64,000 nt of DNA from Geodermatophilus sp. DSM 44513 (GCF_032460525.1 NZ_CP135963.1:744001-808000); one strand, 5' to 3'. Counted from the stretch's first letter, positions 40,591 through 51,164 are shown. The notes: generated by a model from the sequence alone, not told the origin. Numbers and translations are program-made.

Positions 40591-42075
40591 GTGGCCGCCA
40601 ACACCCGCCGGGTGAAGTCCGTCGAGGACTCCATTCGCGACACCGACGAACCGGAGCACCGGCTCAAGAAGAACCTGTCCGGCCTGGACCTCACGGTGTT
40701 CGGCGTCGGCGTGATCATCGGCACCGGGATCTTCGTGCTGACCGGCGTGGTGGCGCGCAACCAGGCCGGGCCGGCGGTGGCGCTGTCTTTCGTGGTCGCC
40801 GGCGTGGTCTGCGGGCTGGCCGCGCTCTGCTACGCCGAGTTCGCCTCGACCGTGCCGGTCGCCGGGTCGGCGTACACGTTCTCCTACGCGACCTTCGGCG
40901 AGTTCGTCGCCTGGATCATCGGCTGGGACCTCGTCCTGGAGCTGGCGCTCGGCGCGGCCACGGTGTCGGTCGGCTGGTCGGGCTACCTCAACCAGCTGCT
41001 GGACGACGTCGGCTTGGCGCTGCCGACGTCCATCGCGGGGGAGACTGCGAGGTTCAACATCCCGGCGGTGCTGATCGCGCTGGCGATGACCGCCGTGCTG
41101 GTTCTGGGCATCAAGCTGTCCTCGCGGGTCACCGCGGTCATCGTGGCGATCAAGCTGGCCGTCGTCGCGCTCGTCATCGTGGTCGGCCTGTTCTACGTTG
41201 CCGCGGAGAACTACTCGCCGTTCGTTCCGCCGGCCGAGCCCCCGGCCGAGGGCGAGGGCGGCTGGCTGGACACCCCGCTGATCTCGCTGCTCACCGGATT
41301 CAGCCCCGGCACCTTCGGCTGGGGCGGGGTCCTCGCCGGCGCCGCCGTCGTGTTCTTCGCCTTCATCGGCTTCGACATCGTGGCCACCGCCGCGGAGGAG
41401 ACCCGCAACCCGGCCCGCGACCTGCCGCGCGGCATCATCGGCTCGCTGGTCATCTGCACCGGGCTCTACGTCGCCGTCTCGCTGGTCGTCGTCGGCATGC
41501 AGCCCTACACCGAGCTCAGCGAGAGCGCCCCGCTGGCCGGGGCCTTCGCCGCCAACGGGCTGACCTTCTTCTCCACCGTCATCTCCCTCGGCGCGCTGGC
41601 CGGGCTCACCTCGGTGGTGATGATCCTGATGCTCGGCCAGTCCCGGGTGCTGTTCGCGATGAGCCGCGACCACCTGCTGCCCCCGGCCCTGGCCAAGGTG
41701 CACCCCCGCTACGGCACGCCCTACCGGATCACCATCGGCACCGGCGTCTTCGTCGCGTTCCTCGCCGCCGTCGTGCCGCTGGAGGAGCTGGCCGTGCTGG
41801 TCAACATCGGCACGCTGTTCGCCTTCTTCCTCGTGTCGATCGGCGTCTGGTGGCTGCGGCGCACCCGTCCGGACCTGCAGCGGTCCTTCCGGGTGCCGTT
41901 CATCAACGTGCTGCCGTGGGTGTCCGCGGCGGCCTGCCTGTGGCTGATGGCCAACCTGCCCACCGAGGCCTGGCTCCGCTTCGGCCTCTGGATGGCGCTC
42001 GGTGTGGGCCTGTACTTCGTCTACAGCCACCGGCACAGCCGGATGGCCACCGGGGAGCGCCGTCCCGCCGGCTGA
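40591..42075 (+). CDS. APC family amino acid permease
   Basis: 494 residues from GTG 40591, about twelve helices. The APC start GLDLTVFGVGVIIGTGIFVLTG contains the substrate-binding GxGIFV loop; ALCYAEFASTVPVAGSAYTFSYA and FFAFIGFDIVATAAEETRNPARDLP follow, as in the cationic amino acid transporter-like branch (YfnA/CAT type). It imports amino acids with protons. A double hairpin follows its stop. Confidence 0.9.
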   Translation: MAANTRRVKSVEDSIRDTDEPEHRLKKNLSGLDLTVFGVGVIIGTGIFVLTGVVARNQAGPAVALSFVVAGVVCGLAALCYAEFASTVPVAGSAYTFSYATFGEFVAWIIGWDLVLELALGAATVSVGWSGYLNQLLDDVGLALPTSIAGETARFNIPAVLIALAMTAVLVLGIKLSSRVTAVIVAIKLAVVALVIVVGLFYVAAENYSPFVPPAEPPAEGEGGWLDTPLISLLTGFSPGTFGWGGVLAGAAVVFFAFIGFDIVATAAEETRNPARDLPRGIIGSLVICTGLYVAVSLVVVGMQPYTELSESAPLAGAFAANGLTFFSTVISLGALAGLTSVVMILMLGQSRVLFAMSRDHLLPPALAKVHPRYGTPYRITIGTGVFVAFLAAVVPLEELAVLVNIGTLFAFFLVSIGVWWLRRTRPDLQRSFRVPFINVLPWVSAAACLWLMANLPTEAWLRFGLWMALGVGLYFVYSHRHSRMATGERRPAG

Positions 42076-42089
42076 CCCCTCGCAGGGGT

Positions 42090-42109
42090 GAGGCCGCACC
42101 CGCGGCCTC
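42090..42109 (+). terminator. Terminator-like hairpin after the amino-acid permease
   Basis: GAGGCCGC (42090-42097) and GCGGCCTC (42102-42109) form an 8-bp perfect stem with loop ACCC, 15 bases after the permease stop. A smaller CCCCT/AGGGG hairpin (42077-42089) precedes it. There is no T-tract. Confidence 0.55.
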
Positions 42110-42176
42110 TCCAGGCGCCCGCTGCCCCCGCCGACCCGACCGGTGACCGTCGTCCCCGGTCAGGGAGAGCAGCACC

Positions 42177-42809
42177 GTGGCGAGCACCGTCCTCGACGCC
42201 CCCGTGGCCGCGCGTCCGGCGTCCCCGCCACGGCGCGTCCCGCCGGCCGCCGTGCTGGCCGCCGCGGGCACCGGCGTCCTCCAGGCCGTGGCACTGCTGG
42301 CCGGCGGGCTGACCGGACTGGACGGCCTGCTGCTGTCGCCGCTGCGCCCGGCCGGCCCGGTCGTGGCCGGCCTGCTGCTGCTCCTCGCCGGCTGGGTGGT
42401 GCTCTGCGCCGGTGGCGGGGTCGCGCTGCTGGACCGGTCGGGACGGCGCCTCTACACCGCCGTGGCCACCGCCGAGGTCGCCCTCGTCGGGGCACTGTTC
42501 GCGGTGGCGCTGACCTCCCCGCTGGTCGACGCGCTGCCGGTCGGCCTGCCGCTGCCGGCCCTGGCGCTGCTGGTGCTCGGCTTGCCCGTGGGCAAGCTGC
42601 TGCTGGTCGGCGCGCCGTCCGTCCTGGCCTGGGTCGCCCAGGGGCCGCGCACGCCGCAGCGCCGTCCGCAGCCGGCCGCGGCCGGCCCGTGGACCCGCGC
42701 GGCCACCCTCGCCGTCATCGGGCTGGCCCTGGTCGCCGTCGCGCTGGCCGTCCCGGCACCCGGCGCGGCCCCCGACGTCCCGGCCACGGCGGGCACCGGC
42801 CAGCACTGA
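42177..42809 (+). CDS. Hypothetical four-helix membrane protein
   Basis: 210 residues from GTG 42177. Four hydrophobic helices are visible (about 24-45, 62-84, 94-116, 122-150), with a proline/arginine-rich loop (GPRTPQRRPQPAAAG) and a final helix near 175-195. No recognisable family motif. The codon pattern is normal for the genome. It precedes metG on the same strand by 32 bases and may be co-transcribed. Function unknown. Confidence 0.65.
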   Translation: MASTVLDAPVAARPASPPRRVPPAAVLAAAGTGVLQAVALLAGGLTGLDGLLLSPLRPAGPVVAGLLLLLAGWVVLCAGGGVALLDRSGRRLYTAVATAEVALVGALFAVALTSPLVDALPVGLPLPALALLVLGLPVGKLLLVGAPSVLAWVAQGPRTPQRRPQPAAAGPWTRAATLAVIGLALVAVALAVPAPGAAPDVPATAGTGQH

Positions 42810-42841
42810 ACCCGCTGGACGGCGCTCCGTAGGGTGAGCCC

Positions 42842-44638
42842 GTGACTGACCGGCACATCCTGACCGCCGTGGCCTGGCCCTACGCCAACGGCCCGCGGCA
42901 CATCGGCCACGTCTCCGGCTTCGGCGTCCCCTCCGACGTCTTCAGCCGCTACCACCGCATGGTGGGCGACCGGGTGCTGATGGTCAGCGGCACCGACGAG
43001 CACGGGACGCCGATCACCGTCGCCGCCGACGCCGAGGGCGTCAGCCCGCGGGAGATCGCCGACCGCAACAACCGCGTCATCGTCGGCGACCTGCAGTCCC
43101 TCGGGCTGTCCTACGACCTGTTCACCCGCACCACGACGGCCAACCACGCGGCGGTCAGCCAGGAGATCTTCCTGGGCCTGCTGAAGAACGGCTACGTGTT
43201 CCCGAAGACGACGCTCGGCGCGATCAGCCCGTCGACCGGGCGCACGCTGCCCGACCGCTACATCGAGGGCACCTGCCCGATCTGCGGCTACGACGGCGCC
43301 CGCGGCGACCAGTGCGACAACTGCGGCAACCAGCTCGACCCGGTCGACCTGATCGGCCCGCGGAGCCGGATCAACGGCGAGACCCCGAAGTTCGTCGAGG
43401 AGGAGCACTACTTCCTCGACCTGCCGGCGTTCACCCGGGCCCTCGGCGACTGGCTGGCCACGCGCAACGGCTGGCGCCCCAACGTGCTGAACTTCGCCCG
43501 GAACCTGCTCACCGACCTCAAGCCGCGCAGCTACACCCGCGACATCGACTGGGGCGTGCCGGTGCCGCTGGACGGCTGGCGGGACCGCCCCGACAAGCGC
43601 ATCTACGTGTGGTTCGACGCCGTCGTGGGCTACCTGTCCGCGTCCATCGAGTGGGCCCGCCGCAGCGGCGACCCCGAGGCCTGGCGGCAGTGGTGGCAGA
43701 CGCCGGACTCCGAGGCCTACTACTTCATGGGCAAGGACAACATCGTCTTCCACGCCGAGATCTGGCCGGCCCAGCTGCTCGGCTACGACGGCGAGGGCGA
43801 CAAGGGGGGGACGCCGGGGTCGCTGGGCCGGCTCAACCTGCCCACCGAGGTGGTCTCGAGCGAGTTCCTCACCATGGAGGGGCGCAAGTTCTCCTCCTCC
43901 CGCCAGGTGGTCATCTACGTGCGCGACTTCCTGGCCCGCTACGACGCCGACGCGCTGCGCTACTTCATCGCCGCGGCCGGCCCGGAGAGCCAGGACACCG
44001 ACTTCACCTGGGCGGAGTTCCTGCGCCGCAACAACGACGAGCTGGTCGCCGGCTGGGGCAACCTGGTCAACCGCACGGTGTCGATGGCGGCCAAGAACGT
44101 CGGCGCCGTCCCGACGCCCGGGCAGCTGACCGACGCCGACCGGGCGCTGCTGGGGACGACGGGCGGCGCGTTCGCCCCCGTCGGGGAGCTGCTGGCCCGC
44201 AACCGGCAGAAGGCCGCGGCCGCGGAGGCGATGCGGGTGGTGGGCGAGGCGAACAAGTACCTGTCCGACCAGGCGCCGTGGAAGCTCAAGGAGGACCCGG
44301 CCCGCCGGGACACCGTGCTGCACACCGCGCTGCAGGCGGTCAGCGACTGCAACGCGCTGCTCACCCCGTTCCTCCCGCACTCCGCGCAGAAGGTGCACGA
44401 GCTGCTCGGCGGCACCGGGGTGTGGTCACCGGCGCCGCGGATCGAGGAGGTCACCGACCTCGACGACGGCTCGCCCTACCCGATCATCACCGGCGACCAC
44501 GGCGACGGGCAGGCGGTGTGGGCCTCCCGCCCCCTGCCGCCGGGGACGCCGCTGGCACCGCCCACCCCGGTGTTCCGCAAGCTCGACGAGTCGATCGTCG
44601 CCGAGGAGCTGGCCCGGCTCGAGGACGGCGCCCCGTGA
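42842..44638 (+). CDS. metG: Methionyl-tRNA synthetase
   Basis: 598 residues. Class I motifs are present: [10 protein letters not shown] for HIGH and a KMSKS-like KFSSSR. A zinc-binding knuckle [18 protein letters not shown] lies in the connective domain, and [14 protein letters not shown] and the anticodon-binding helical domain ([13 protein letters not shown]) follow. It charges tRNA-Met. There is no C-terminal tRNA-binding EMAP domain, as in other actinobacteria. GTG 42842 is the start. TatD is encoded 37 bases downstream. Confidence 0.95.
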   Translation: MTDRHILTAVAWPYANGPRHIGHVSGFGVPSDVFSRYHRMVGDRVLMVSGTDEHGTPITVAADAEGVSPREIADRNNRVIVGDLQSLGLSYDLFTRTTTANHAAVSQEIFLGLLKNGYVFPKTTLGAISPSTGRTLPDRYIEGTCPICGYDGARGDQCDNCGNQLDPVDLIGPRSRINGETPKFVEEEHYFLDLPAFTRALGDWLATRNGWRPNVLNFARNLLTDLKPRSYTRDIDWGVPVPLDGWRDRPDKRIYVWFDAVVGYLSASIEWARRSGDPEAWRQWWQTPDSEAYYFMGKDNIVFHAEIWPAQLLGYDGEGDKGGTPGSLGRLNLPTEVVSSEFLTMEGRKFSSSRQVVIYVRDFLARYDADALRYFIAAAGPESQDTDFTWAEFLRRNNDELVAGWGNLVNRTVSMAAKNVGAVPTPGQLTDADRALLGTTGGAFAPVGELLARNRQKAAAAEAMRVVGEANKYLSDQAPWKLKEDPARRDTVLHTALQAVSDCNALLTPFLPHSAQKVHELLGGTGVWSPAPRIEEVTDLDDGSPYPIITGDHGDGQAVWASRPLPPGTPLAPPTPVFRKLDESIVAEELARLEDGAP

Positions 44639-44675
44639 CCGCCGATACCGCGATATTGGCGGGACGGGGCGGCGC

Positions 44676-45563
44676 GTGAGCCGGTCGGCCGCCTCGCGCG
44701 CCAACCGGAGGGGGGAGCCGCCGCCGTCCCCGGAGCCGCTGCCGTCGCCCGCGGTCGACAGCCACACCCACCTGGACATCACCCTCGACGGGGACCGCCG
44801 GCCGGACGACGCGGCCGTGGACGACGAGGTCGCGGCCGCCGTCGCCGTCGGCGTGACCCGGCTGGTGCAGGTGGGCGTCGACGTGCCTTCCTCGCGGTGG
44901 TCGGCGGAGCTCGCGGCCCGGCACCCGCGCGTGCTGGCCGCCGTCGCCGTACACCCCAACGAGGCCGGCGCCGGCGCGGCGACGGACGACGCCCTGGCCG
45001 AGATCGACCGGCTGGCCGCCCTGCCGCGGGTGCGGGCGGTGGGGGAGACCGGCCTGGACCGCTACCGCACCGGCCCCGACGGCTGGGCGGCGCAGGAGGC
45101 GTCCTTCCGGGCACACGCCCGCATCGCGGCCGAGCACAGGGTGGCGCTGGTCGTCCACGACCGCGACGCGCACGCCGAGGTGCTCCGGGTGCTCGACGAC
45201 GAGGGCGCCCCCGAGCACGTGGTGATGCACTGCTTCTCCGGCGACGCCGCGTTCGCCCGGGCCTGCGTCGAGCGGGGCTGGGTGCTGTCCTTCGCCGGCA
45301 CGCTCACCTTCGCCAACGCCGGCTACCTGCGCGAGGCCGCCGCGCTGACCCCGGTCGACCAGCTGCTGGTGGAGACCGACGCGCCGTTCCTCACCCCCGT
45401 CCCGCACCGCGGCCGGCCCAACGGCTCCCGGCTGGTGCCGCACACGGTGCGTGCGCTGGCCGAGGTCACCGGCGTGCCGCTCGCCGAGCTCGGCGCCCAC
45501 CTCACCGCCACCGCCGAGCGCGTCTTCGGCCCCTGGGACGCGCCCCCTCCTCCGCGATCATGA
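44676..45563 (+). CDS. tatD: TatD family 3'-5' deoxyribonuclease
   Basis: 295 residues from GTG 44676. The metal-binding start is AVDSHTHLDI, then VAVHPNEA, AVGETGLDRYR with the catalytic Glu, LVVHDRDAHAEVL, VMHCFSGD, and LLVETDAPFLTPVPHRG. A ~25-residue Ser/Pro-rich N-terminal extension precedes the TIM barrel. It is part of the conserved metG-tatD-rpfB-rsmA-ispE order. Confidence 0.93.
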   Translation: MSRSAASRANRRGEPPPSPEPLPSPAVDSHTHLDITLDGDRRPDDAAVDDEVAAAVAVGVTRLVQVGVDVPSSRWSAELAARHPRVLAAVAVHPNEAGAGAATDDALAEIDRLAALPRVRAVGETGLDRYRTGPDGWAAQEASFRAHARIAAEHRVALVVHDRDAHAEVLRVLDDEGAPEHVVMHCFSGDAAFARACVERGWVLSFAGTLTFANAGYLREAAALTPVDQLLVETDAPFLTPVPHRGRPNGSRLVPHTVRALAEVTGVPLAELGAHLTATAERVFGPWDAPPPPRS

Positions 45564-45680
45564 CGTCCGGGGAGCGACGCGCCGACGGGCCGCGGCGTGT
45601 CGGTCCCCGGATCGCGTGATCGTCGCGGACGGGCTGGACCGGCCGCCCCTCCGCGCGGGATTCCGGGGGACACTGGCCGC

Positions 45681-46520
45681 GTGGGCCGCCTCATCGCCGT
45701 CGTCCTGTTCATCGCCGTCCTGGTCCCCGGTGTCCTGCTCGCCCGCGCGTGGGCCCTGGCCGCGGGCCGCCGCGCCGTCGCCGCCGCGGCCGTCGGCTTC
45801 ACCACCCCCACCCCCGAGGGGCTCGCCGTGCTGCGCCGGCAGGCCCAGCACGGACGGCGCGTCCGGCAGCTGGGCTTCCTGCTCGGCGTGGTCGCCATCG
45901 CCGTCAGCATCGCGGTGTTCGCCGAGGCGTCGGTGTTCCTCTGGCTGCCGGCCCTGGTCATCGGGCTGCTGCTGGGGATCGTGCTCGCCGAGGCGACCCG
46001 CCCGCGGCCGCGCTGGCGCACCAGCTCCCCGGCCCGCCGGCCCCGGCAGTCGGAGCTGATCTCCCTCGGGCTGCTGTGGGCCACCCGCGCCGTCGTCGCC
46101 GCCGAGCTGCTCACCGCCGTCCTCATGTGGCGGCGCGGCGAGCTGCCCGACAGCGTCGGCGCCGTCGCCCTCGCCGTCCCGCTGCTCGCCTGGGTGCTCG
46201 CCGAGGCCGCGCTGCTGCGCGCGCTGCTGCGCCCGCTGCCCGCCGAGGGCGCCGACGTGCCGGTCGACGAGGCGCTGCGCACCTGGACGGCGCACCTCGT
46301 CGCCGCCGCGGTGAGCGTGCTCGCCCTGCTGCCGCTGGGAGCGCTGCTGCTGACCGCCGGCATCGACCTCGGCGGCCGCGTCACCGACGGGATCGACCTG
46401 CTGCCGGTGGCCCTGGTCGCCGGTGGCTTCGCCGGGCTGGCCGCGGGGCTGGCCCTCGCCGTCTTCCTGGTCACCTGGCTGCGGCCAGTCCGGGTCGACG
46501 ACCGTGCGCTGACGGTGTGA
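45681..46520 (+). CDS. Hypothetical multi-helix membrane protein
   Basis: 279 residues from GTG 45681. About six membrane helices (starting LIAVVLFIAVLVPGVLLARAW, then around 70-112, 143-190, 223-275). Between the first pair is a basic loop containing PTPEGLAVLRRQAQHGRR. No known family is recognised. It is inserted between tatD and rpfB, which are usually adjacent in actinobacteria, so it may be a lineage-specific addition. Confidence 0.7.
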   Translation: MGRLIAVVLFIAVLVPGVLLARAWALAAGRRAVAAAAVGFTTPTPEGLAVLRRQAQHGRRVRQLGFLLGVVAIAVSIAVFAEASVFLWLPALVIGLLLGIVLAEATRPRPRWRTSSPARRPRQSELISLGLLWATRAVVAAELLTAVLMWRRGELPDSVGAVALAVPLLAWVLAEAALLRALLRPLPAEGADVPVDEALRTWTAHLVAAAVSVLALLPLGALLLTAGIDLGGRVTDGIDLLPVALVAGGFAGLAAGLALAVFLVTWLRPVRVDDRALTV

Positions 46521-46987
46521 TCCAGGACATCGCGGTCCTCCGGACCGCACCGCGACCAGGCGCCGTACCCGGCGGGCGCTGAGCCCCACCCGGCCACTCG
46601 TCGGGGACCCTCCCGGTCCCGCTCCTCGCGACCGCCTCGCGGGGCGGCTCGCCTGGGCGCGGGGCCGTGGTCTTGATCACCCCACCGAGCTCACGCTGCG
46701 CACCCGTCACACCCGTCCCGCCCGGCGCGTCGCTCACTCACCGTGTCGGCGCGTCCACAGGTCGACACGTCGCCCCGCTGGTCTACTCGACGCGCACCGT
46801 TGCCAGACGCACCGTCCTCGTTATCGTGTCGTGACCAGCCGGGGTGGGGACCGACCCGGACGGCACCGCGACCAGGGGCTCCGCCTCCCCGTCGCCTGCC
46901 GTCCGAGCCGGGTCGCGCTCGGTACCCGCCCTGCCGGCGAGTGCCCGCGCGCGCCTCCACCCGGGATCTCCTCACTCTGGAAGAGCC
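46521..46987. other. Long intergenic leader upstream of rpfB
   Basis: 467 bases without a convincing gene. It contains a candidate promoter near 46800 and, beyond that, a roughly 160-base untranslated leader to the rpfB GTG. I looked for a ydaO-type c-di-AMP riboswitch, known upstream of some rpf genes, but could not identify its conserved core by eye. Confidence 0.5.
46800..46827 (+). promoter_or_regulatory. Candidate sigma-A type promoter for rpfB
   Basis: TTGCCA (46800-46805) and TATCGT (46822-46827) are separated by 16 bases, close to the vegetative consensus spacing. It is the only good match seen in the 467-base gap before rpfB. A long structured leader would result. Confidence 0.4.
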
Positions 46988-48085
46988 GTGCCCCGACCGC
47001 TGAAGTCCGTCCTCCTCGCCCTCGTCCTGATCGGACTCGTGGGCGGCTCCCTGGCCTTCTTCGTCGCGCAGAAGTCCGTGACGCTGACCGTCGACGGGCA
47101 GGCCCGCGAGCTGCGCACCTACGCCGACACCGTCGGCGAGGTGCTCGAGGGGGAGGGTCTGCGGCCGCAGTCGCACGACGTCGTCCTCCCGGACGCCGCC
47201 GCCCCGGTCGCCGACGGCGACACCGTGGTGCTCAACCGGGCGCGCCCGCTCACCCTCACCGTGGACGGCGTGAGCAGCGAGGTGTACGTGACCGCGCTGT
47301 CGGTCGACGAGGCACTGGCCCAGCTCGGGTACCGCGCCGAGGACCTCGTCGTCTCCGCCAGCCGCAGCGAGCGCCTCCCGCTGGACGGCATGGCGCTGTC
47401 GATCAGCACGCCCAAGGACGTCACCCTCGTCGTCGACGGGCAGCAGCGCGTGGTCACCACCACCGCGGCCACCGCGAGTGACCTCCTGGCCGAGCAGGGC
47501 GTCGCGCTCGGCCCGGCCGACCGCACCAGCCTCTACCCCGACCAGGCGCTGCTGTCGCAGATGCGGCTGCAGGTCTTCCGCGTGCAGGTCAGCGAGGTGC
47601 CCGTCGCCTCGCCGCTGGAGCACGGGACCGTCGAGACCGGGGACCCCACCGCCTTCGCGGGCGACGACACCGTCACCCAGGAGGGCGTCGTGGGTGAGCA
47701 GGTGACCACCTTCCGCGTCACCGTCACCGACGGCGTGGAGACCGGCCGCGAGCAGCTGGCCACCACCGTCACCCGGGCGCCGGTCGACGAGCTGGTCACC
47801 GTCGGCACCAAGCCCCGCCCGGCCGCCTCGAGCGCCGTCCCCGCCACGGCCGACGGGCTGGACTGGGCCGCGCTGGCCAGGTGCGAGTCGGGTGGCCGAC
47901 CCGACGCGGTGAGCGGCACCGGCAAGTACCGGGGCATGTACCAGTTCTCCCAGTCGACCTGGAACGCTGTCGGTGGCAGCGGCGACCCGGCCGCCGCCTC
48001 GGCCGAGGAGCAGACCAAGCGGGCGCAGATGCTCTACGCCCGCTCCGGTGCCGGCCAGTGGCCGCACTGCGGCAAGCTCCTCTGA
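46988..48085 (+). CDS. rpfB: Resuscitation-promoting factor RpfB
   Basis: 365 residues from GTG 46988. A signal-anchor helix (about 6-24) leads into three DUF348 repeats (each starting VTLTVDG or similar, near 27, 83 and 140), a G5 domain (about 198-275), and a C-terminal Rpf lysozyme-like domain: [18 protein letters not shown] with the catalytic Glu, [15 protein letters not shown], and the terminal CGKLL with a disulfide pair. It cleaves peptidoglycan to wake dormant cells. Confidence 0.95.
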   Translation: MPRPLKSVLLALVLIGLVGGSLAFFVAQKSVTLTVDGQARELRTYADTVGEVLEGEGLRPQSHDVVLPDAAAPVADGDTVVLNRARPLTLTVDGVSSEVYVTALSVDEALAQLGYRAEDLVVSASRSERLPLDGMALSISTPKDVTLVVDGQQRVVTTTAATASDLLAEQGVALGPADRTSLYPDQALLSQMRLQVFRVQVSEVPVASPLEHGTVETGDPTAFAGDDTVTQEGVVGEQVTTFRVTVTDGVETGREQLATTVTRAPVDELVTVGTKPRPAASSAVPATADGLDWAALARCESGGRPDAVSGTGKYRGMYQFSQSTWNAVGGSGDPAAASAEEQTKRAQMLYARSGAGQWPHCGKLL

Positions 48086-48095
48086 ACGGAGCCCC

Positions 48096-48959
48096 CTGAG
48101 CACCCCACCCGGACAGACCGACGGGCTGCTGGGCCCGGCCGCCATCCGCGACCTGGCCCGGCAGCTCGGGCTGCGCCCGACCAAGAGCCTCGGGCAGAAC
48201 TTCCTGCACGACGCCAACACCATCCGGCGGATCGTGCGCACCGCCGAGCTGGACCCCGACGACGTCGTCCTGGAGGTGGGGCCCGGGCTCGGCTCGCTCA
48301 CCCTCGGGCTGCTCCCGGTCGCCGCGCACGTCACCGCCGTCGAGATCGACCCCCGGCTGGCCGAGCTGCTGCCCCGCACGGTGGCCGGGCGCGCGCCCGG
48401 CCTCGCCGGCCGGCTCACCGTGGTCGAGGCCGACGCGCTCCGGGTGCGCGAGCTGCCCGGGCCGGCCCCCACGGCGCTGGTGGCCAACCTGCCGTACAAC
48501 GTGGCGGTGCCCGTCCTGCTGCACCTGCTGGAGCTGCTGCCGACCCTGCGCCGCGGGCTGGTCCTCGTGCAGGCCGAGGTCGCCGAGCGGCTGGCCGCCG
48601 CCCCGGGCGCGCCGGCCTACGGCGTCCCGTCGGTCAAGGCCGCCTGGTACGGCGAGGTCCGCCGGTCCGGCAGCATCGGCCGCCGGGTGTTCTGGCCCGA
48701 GCCCAACGTGGACTCCGGCCTGGTCGCCCTCGACCGCCGTCCCCCGCCGCCGGGCGACCGCGCCGCCACCTTCGCCGTCGTGGACGCCGCCTTCGCCACC
48801 CGCCGCAAGGGGCTGCGGGCCGCGCTGGCCCGGTGGGCCGGCGGCCCGGCCGCCGCGGAGGCCCGGCTGCGGGACGCGGGCATCGACCCGGCCACCCGCG
48901 GCGAGCAGCTCTCGGTCGCCGACTTCGCCCGGCTGGCGGCGACGGAGCCCCGGCCGTGA
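48096..48959 (+). CDS. rsmA: 16S rRNA dimethyladenosine transferase (KsgA)
   Basis: About 287 residues. It has the motifs [35 protein letters not shown] for [20 protein letters not shown] for the NLPY target site, and [14 protein letters not shown]. The start is uncertain: the family body begins just after CTG 48096 (LSTPPG...), preceded at four bases by CGGAG, while the only standard start upstream in frame is GTG 48048, inside rpfB. I annotate from the CTG. The stop overlaps ispE. Confidence 0.9.
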   Translation: MSTPPGQTDGLLGPAAIRDLARQLGLRPTKSLGQNFLHDANTIRRIVRTAELDPDDVVLEVGPGLGSLTLGLLPVAAHVTAVEIDPRLAELLPRTVAGRAPGLAGRLTVVEADALRVRELPGPAPTALVANLPYNVAVPVLLHLLELLPTLRRGLVLVQAEVAERLAAAPGAPAYGVPSVKAAWYGEVRRSGSIGRRVFWPEPNVDSGLVALDRRPPPPGDRAATFAVVDAAFATRRKGLRAALARWAGGPAAAEARLRDAGIDPATRGEQLSVADFARLAATEPRP

Positions 48960-49921
48960 GCTGGGCCTCCTCCGGCGGGCCCGGCCGGCTGGCAGGGGGC
49001 GGCGCGGTCGTGGCCCGGGCCCCCGCCAAGGTCAACCTGCACCTCGCCGTCGGGCCGCTGCGCCCGGACGGGTACCACGAGCTGCGCACCGTCTACCTGG
49101 CCGTGTCGCTGTTCGACACGGTCACGGTGCGCCCGGGCACCGGGCTGACCCTCACCGTGACCGGCGAGGGGACGACGGGCAGCGGGCCCGACGCCGTCCC
49201 GACCGACCGGCGCAACCTGGTGTGGCAGGCCGCCGAGCTGCTGGCCGAGCGGGCCCGGGTGCCCGCCGACGCCGCCATCACCATCGACAAGTCGATCCCC
49301 GCGGCGGCGGGGCTGGCCGGGGGCAGCGCGGACGCCGCGGCCGCGCTGGTCGCCCTCGACGCGTTGTGGGGCACCCACGCCACCCGGGGCGAGCTCACCG
49401 CACTCGCCGCCCGGCTGGGCAGCGACGTCCCGTTCAGCCTGGTGGGCGGGGTGGCCCTGGGCTCCGGCCGCGGCGAGCAGCTGTCCCCGGTGCTGGCCCG
49501 CCGCCGCTGGGACTGGGTGCTCGGCATCGCCGGCGAGGGGTTGTCCACCCCCGCCGTCTACGCCGAGCTGGACCGGCTGCGGGCCGAGGGCCGGGTGCCC
49601 AACGGCGAGGTGCACGCCTCGTCGGACCCGGTGATCGCGGCGCTGCGCAGCGGGCCGGTGCCGGCACTGGCCACCGCGCTGGCCAACGACCTGCAGCCAC
49701 CGGCGCTGTCCCTGCGGCCCGACCTGCGCCGCGCGCTGCGGGCCGCGAGGGGTGCCGGGGCCGCCGCAGCGATCGTCAGCGGCTCCGGCCCGACGGTGGC
49801 CGCGCTCGCCACGGACGAGGACGCGGCGGTGCGGATGGCCGCGACGCTGGCCGGGGAGGGCGTCTACCGCACCGTCCGCGCCGTGCACGGCCCGGTCCCC
49901 GGCGCCCGCCTGGTCGGCTGA
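48956..49921 (+). CDS. ispE: 4-diphosphocytidyl-2-C-methyl-D-erythritol kinase
   Basis: 321 residues from GTG 48956, overlapping the rsmA stop. GHMP kinase features: [23 protein letters not shown] with the substrate Lys, the ATP loop [18 protein letters not shown], and [10 protein letters not shown] near the C-terminus. It phosphorylates CDP-ME in the MEP isoprenoid pathway. A hairpin repeat overlaps its stop codon. Confidence 0.94.
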   Translation: MSWASSGGPGRLAGGGAVVARAPAKVNLHLAVGPLRPDGYHELRTVYLAVSLFDTVTVRPGTGLTLTVTGEGTTGSGPDAVPTDRRNLVWQAAELLAERARVPADAAITIDKSIPAAAGLAGGSADAAAALVALDALWGTHATRGELTALAARLGSDVPFSLVGGVALGSGRGEQLSPVLARRRWDWVLGIAGEGLSTPAVYAELDRLRAEGRVPNGEVHASSDPVIAALRSGPVPALATALANDLQPPALSLRPDLRRALRAARGAGAAAAIVSGSGPTVAALATDEDAAVRMAATLAGEGVYRTVRAVHGPVPGARLVG

Positions 49922-49924
49922 AAG

Positions 49925-49981
49925 AGGACCCCCTCGCCCCCCACCGCTCGCAAGCTCGCGGCGGGACCCTGCGAGGGGCCT
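49925..49981. repeat. Hairpin repeat, copy E
   Basis: The left arm AGGACCCCCTCGC (49925-49937) pairs with GCGAGGGG (49971-49978), followed by CCT. It starts four bases after the ispE stop. The end of its right arm supplies part of the TAG stop codon of the convergent desaturase gene, so the element spans the entire gap. Confidence 0.82.
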
Positions 49982-50966
49982 AGACAGCAGTGGCCGGTGG
50001 GCGGCGCTTGGCGGCCAGCCGCACGGGGTCCGGCCACTTCACCGAGTGCGCCCAGCCCAGCTTCTCGAACACCCAGATCACCCGGGCGCTGATGTCGACC
50101 TGCCCGCGCAGCACGCCGTGCCGGGCGCAGGTCGGGTCGGCGTGGTGCAGGTTGTGCCACGACTCCCCGGCGCTCAGGATCGCCAGCGGCCAGAAGTTGG
50201 TGGCGCGGTCCCGGGAGACGAAGGGCCGGTCGCCCACGACGTGGCACACAGAGTTGATCGACCAGGTCACGTGGTGCAGCAGGGCTACCCGCACCAGCCC
50301 GGCCCAGAAGAACGCCGTCCAGGCGCCGACCCAGCTGCCCGTCACCAGGCCGCCCACGACTGCCGGAAGGGCGAGGCTGAGGAAGGCCCAGACCACGAAC
50401 AGCCGGCTGGTGCGCCGCAGCGTGGCGTCCTTGAGCAGGTCGGGGGCGTACCGCTCGGCGTTGGTCTGCCGCCGGTCGAACAACCAGCCCAGGTGCGCGT
50501 GCCACATCCCCCGGAGCAGCGCGCGGGCATCGGTGCCGTAGCGCCACGGCGAGTGCGGGTCGCCCTCGCGGTCGGAGAACGCGTGGTGCCGGCGGTGGTC
50601 GGCCACCCACTGCACCACCGGCCCCTGGACGGCCATGCAGCCGACCACGGCCAACGCGATGCGCAGCGGGCGGGCGGCCTTGAACGAGCCGTGCGTGAAG
50701 TGCCGGTGGTAGCCGACGGTGATGCCCAGCAGCGTGAGGGAGTAGAGGCCGACCGCCAGCCCGACGTCGAGCCAGGACAGCCCCCACCCCCACACGGCGG
50801 GGACGACGGCGGCGAGGGCCAGGAAGGGCACGACGACGAAGACGTAGAGCGTGACCTGCTCGACCAGCCCCTTCTCCTTGCCGAAGGCGGTGGGCGGGAG
50901 CCCGGCGTCCGGGTCGGCCGGCCGGGGGGCCGGGGCCGTGGGGCGCGTCGGGGCGGGAGCGGACAA
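49980..50966 (-). CDS. Fatty acid desaturase (acyl-CoA/stearoyl type)
   Basis: 328 residues from TTG 50966, chosen because a GGAGG site lies four bases upstream. Membrane helices flank the three histidine boxes: HRHFTH, HRRHH and HNLHH, which bind the di-iron centre. It introduces a cis double bond, most likely delta-9, into fatty acyl chains and adjusts membrane fluidity. Longer GTG starts exist upstream, so the exact start is uncertain. The stop lies in the hairpin repeat. Confidence 0.9.
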   Translation of the reverse strand: MSAPAPTRPTAPAPRPADPDAGLPPTAFGKEKGLVEQVTLYVFVVVPFLALAAVVPAVWGWGLSWLDVGLAVGLYSLTLLGITVGYHRHFTHGSFKAARPLRIALAVVGCMAVQGPVVQWVADHRRHHAFSDREGDPHSPWRYGTDARALLRGMWHAHLGWLFDRRQTNAERYAPDLLKDATLRRTSRLFVVWAFLSLALPAVVGGLVTGSWVGAWTAFFWAGLVRVALLHHVTWSINSVCHVVGDRPFVSRDRATNFWPLAILSAGESWHNLHHADPTCARHGVLRGQVDISARVIWVFEKLGWAHSVKWPDPVRLAAKRRPPATAV

Positions 50967-51164
50967 GCGGCCTCCAGGGCGCTCCGTGGGGCGCGGTGCG
51001 GTCCGGTCTGACCGCCGCACCCCTACGGGTCCGTAAGCTACGTCACCGCGCAGGGCACCGCCCGACGGGTCCTGGGGCGGCACCGCGGCACCGGCCGGGC
51101 GGGCGCCTAGGCTGCCGGGGGACGTCCGCGCGGCGTCCGCGCCGTCCTCCGGCGGCGCCCGCAG

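Noticed and set aside
44635..44679. A 14-codon frame between metG and tatD
   Set aside because: No ribosome binding site of its own, no conserved pattern, and it overlaps the metG stop.
46521..46987. Possible c-di-AMP (ydaO) riboswitch upstream of rpfB
   Set aside because: The conserved core and pseudoknot could not be recognised by eye. A covariance search would be needed.
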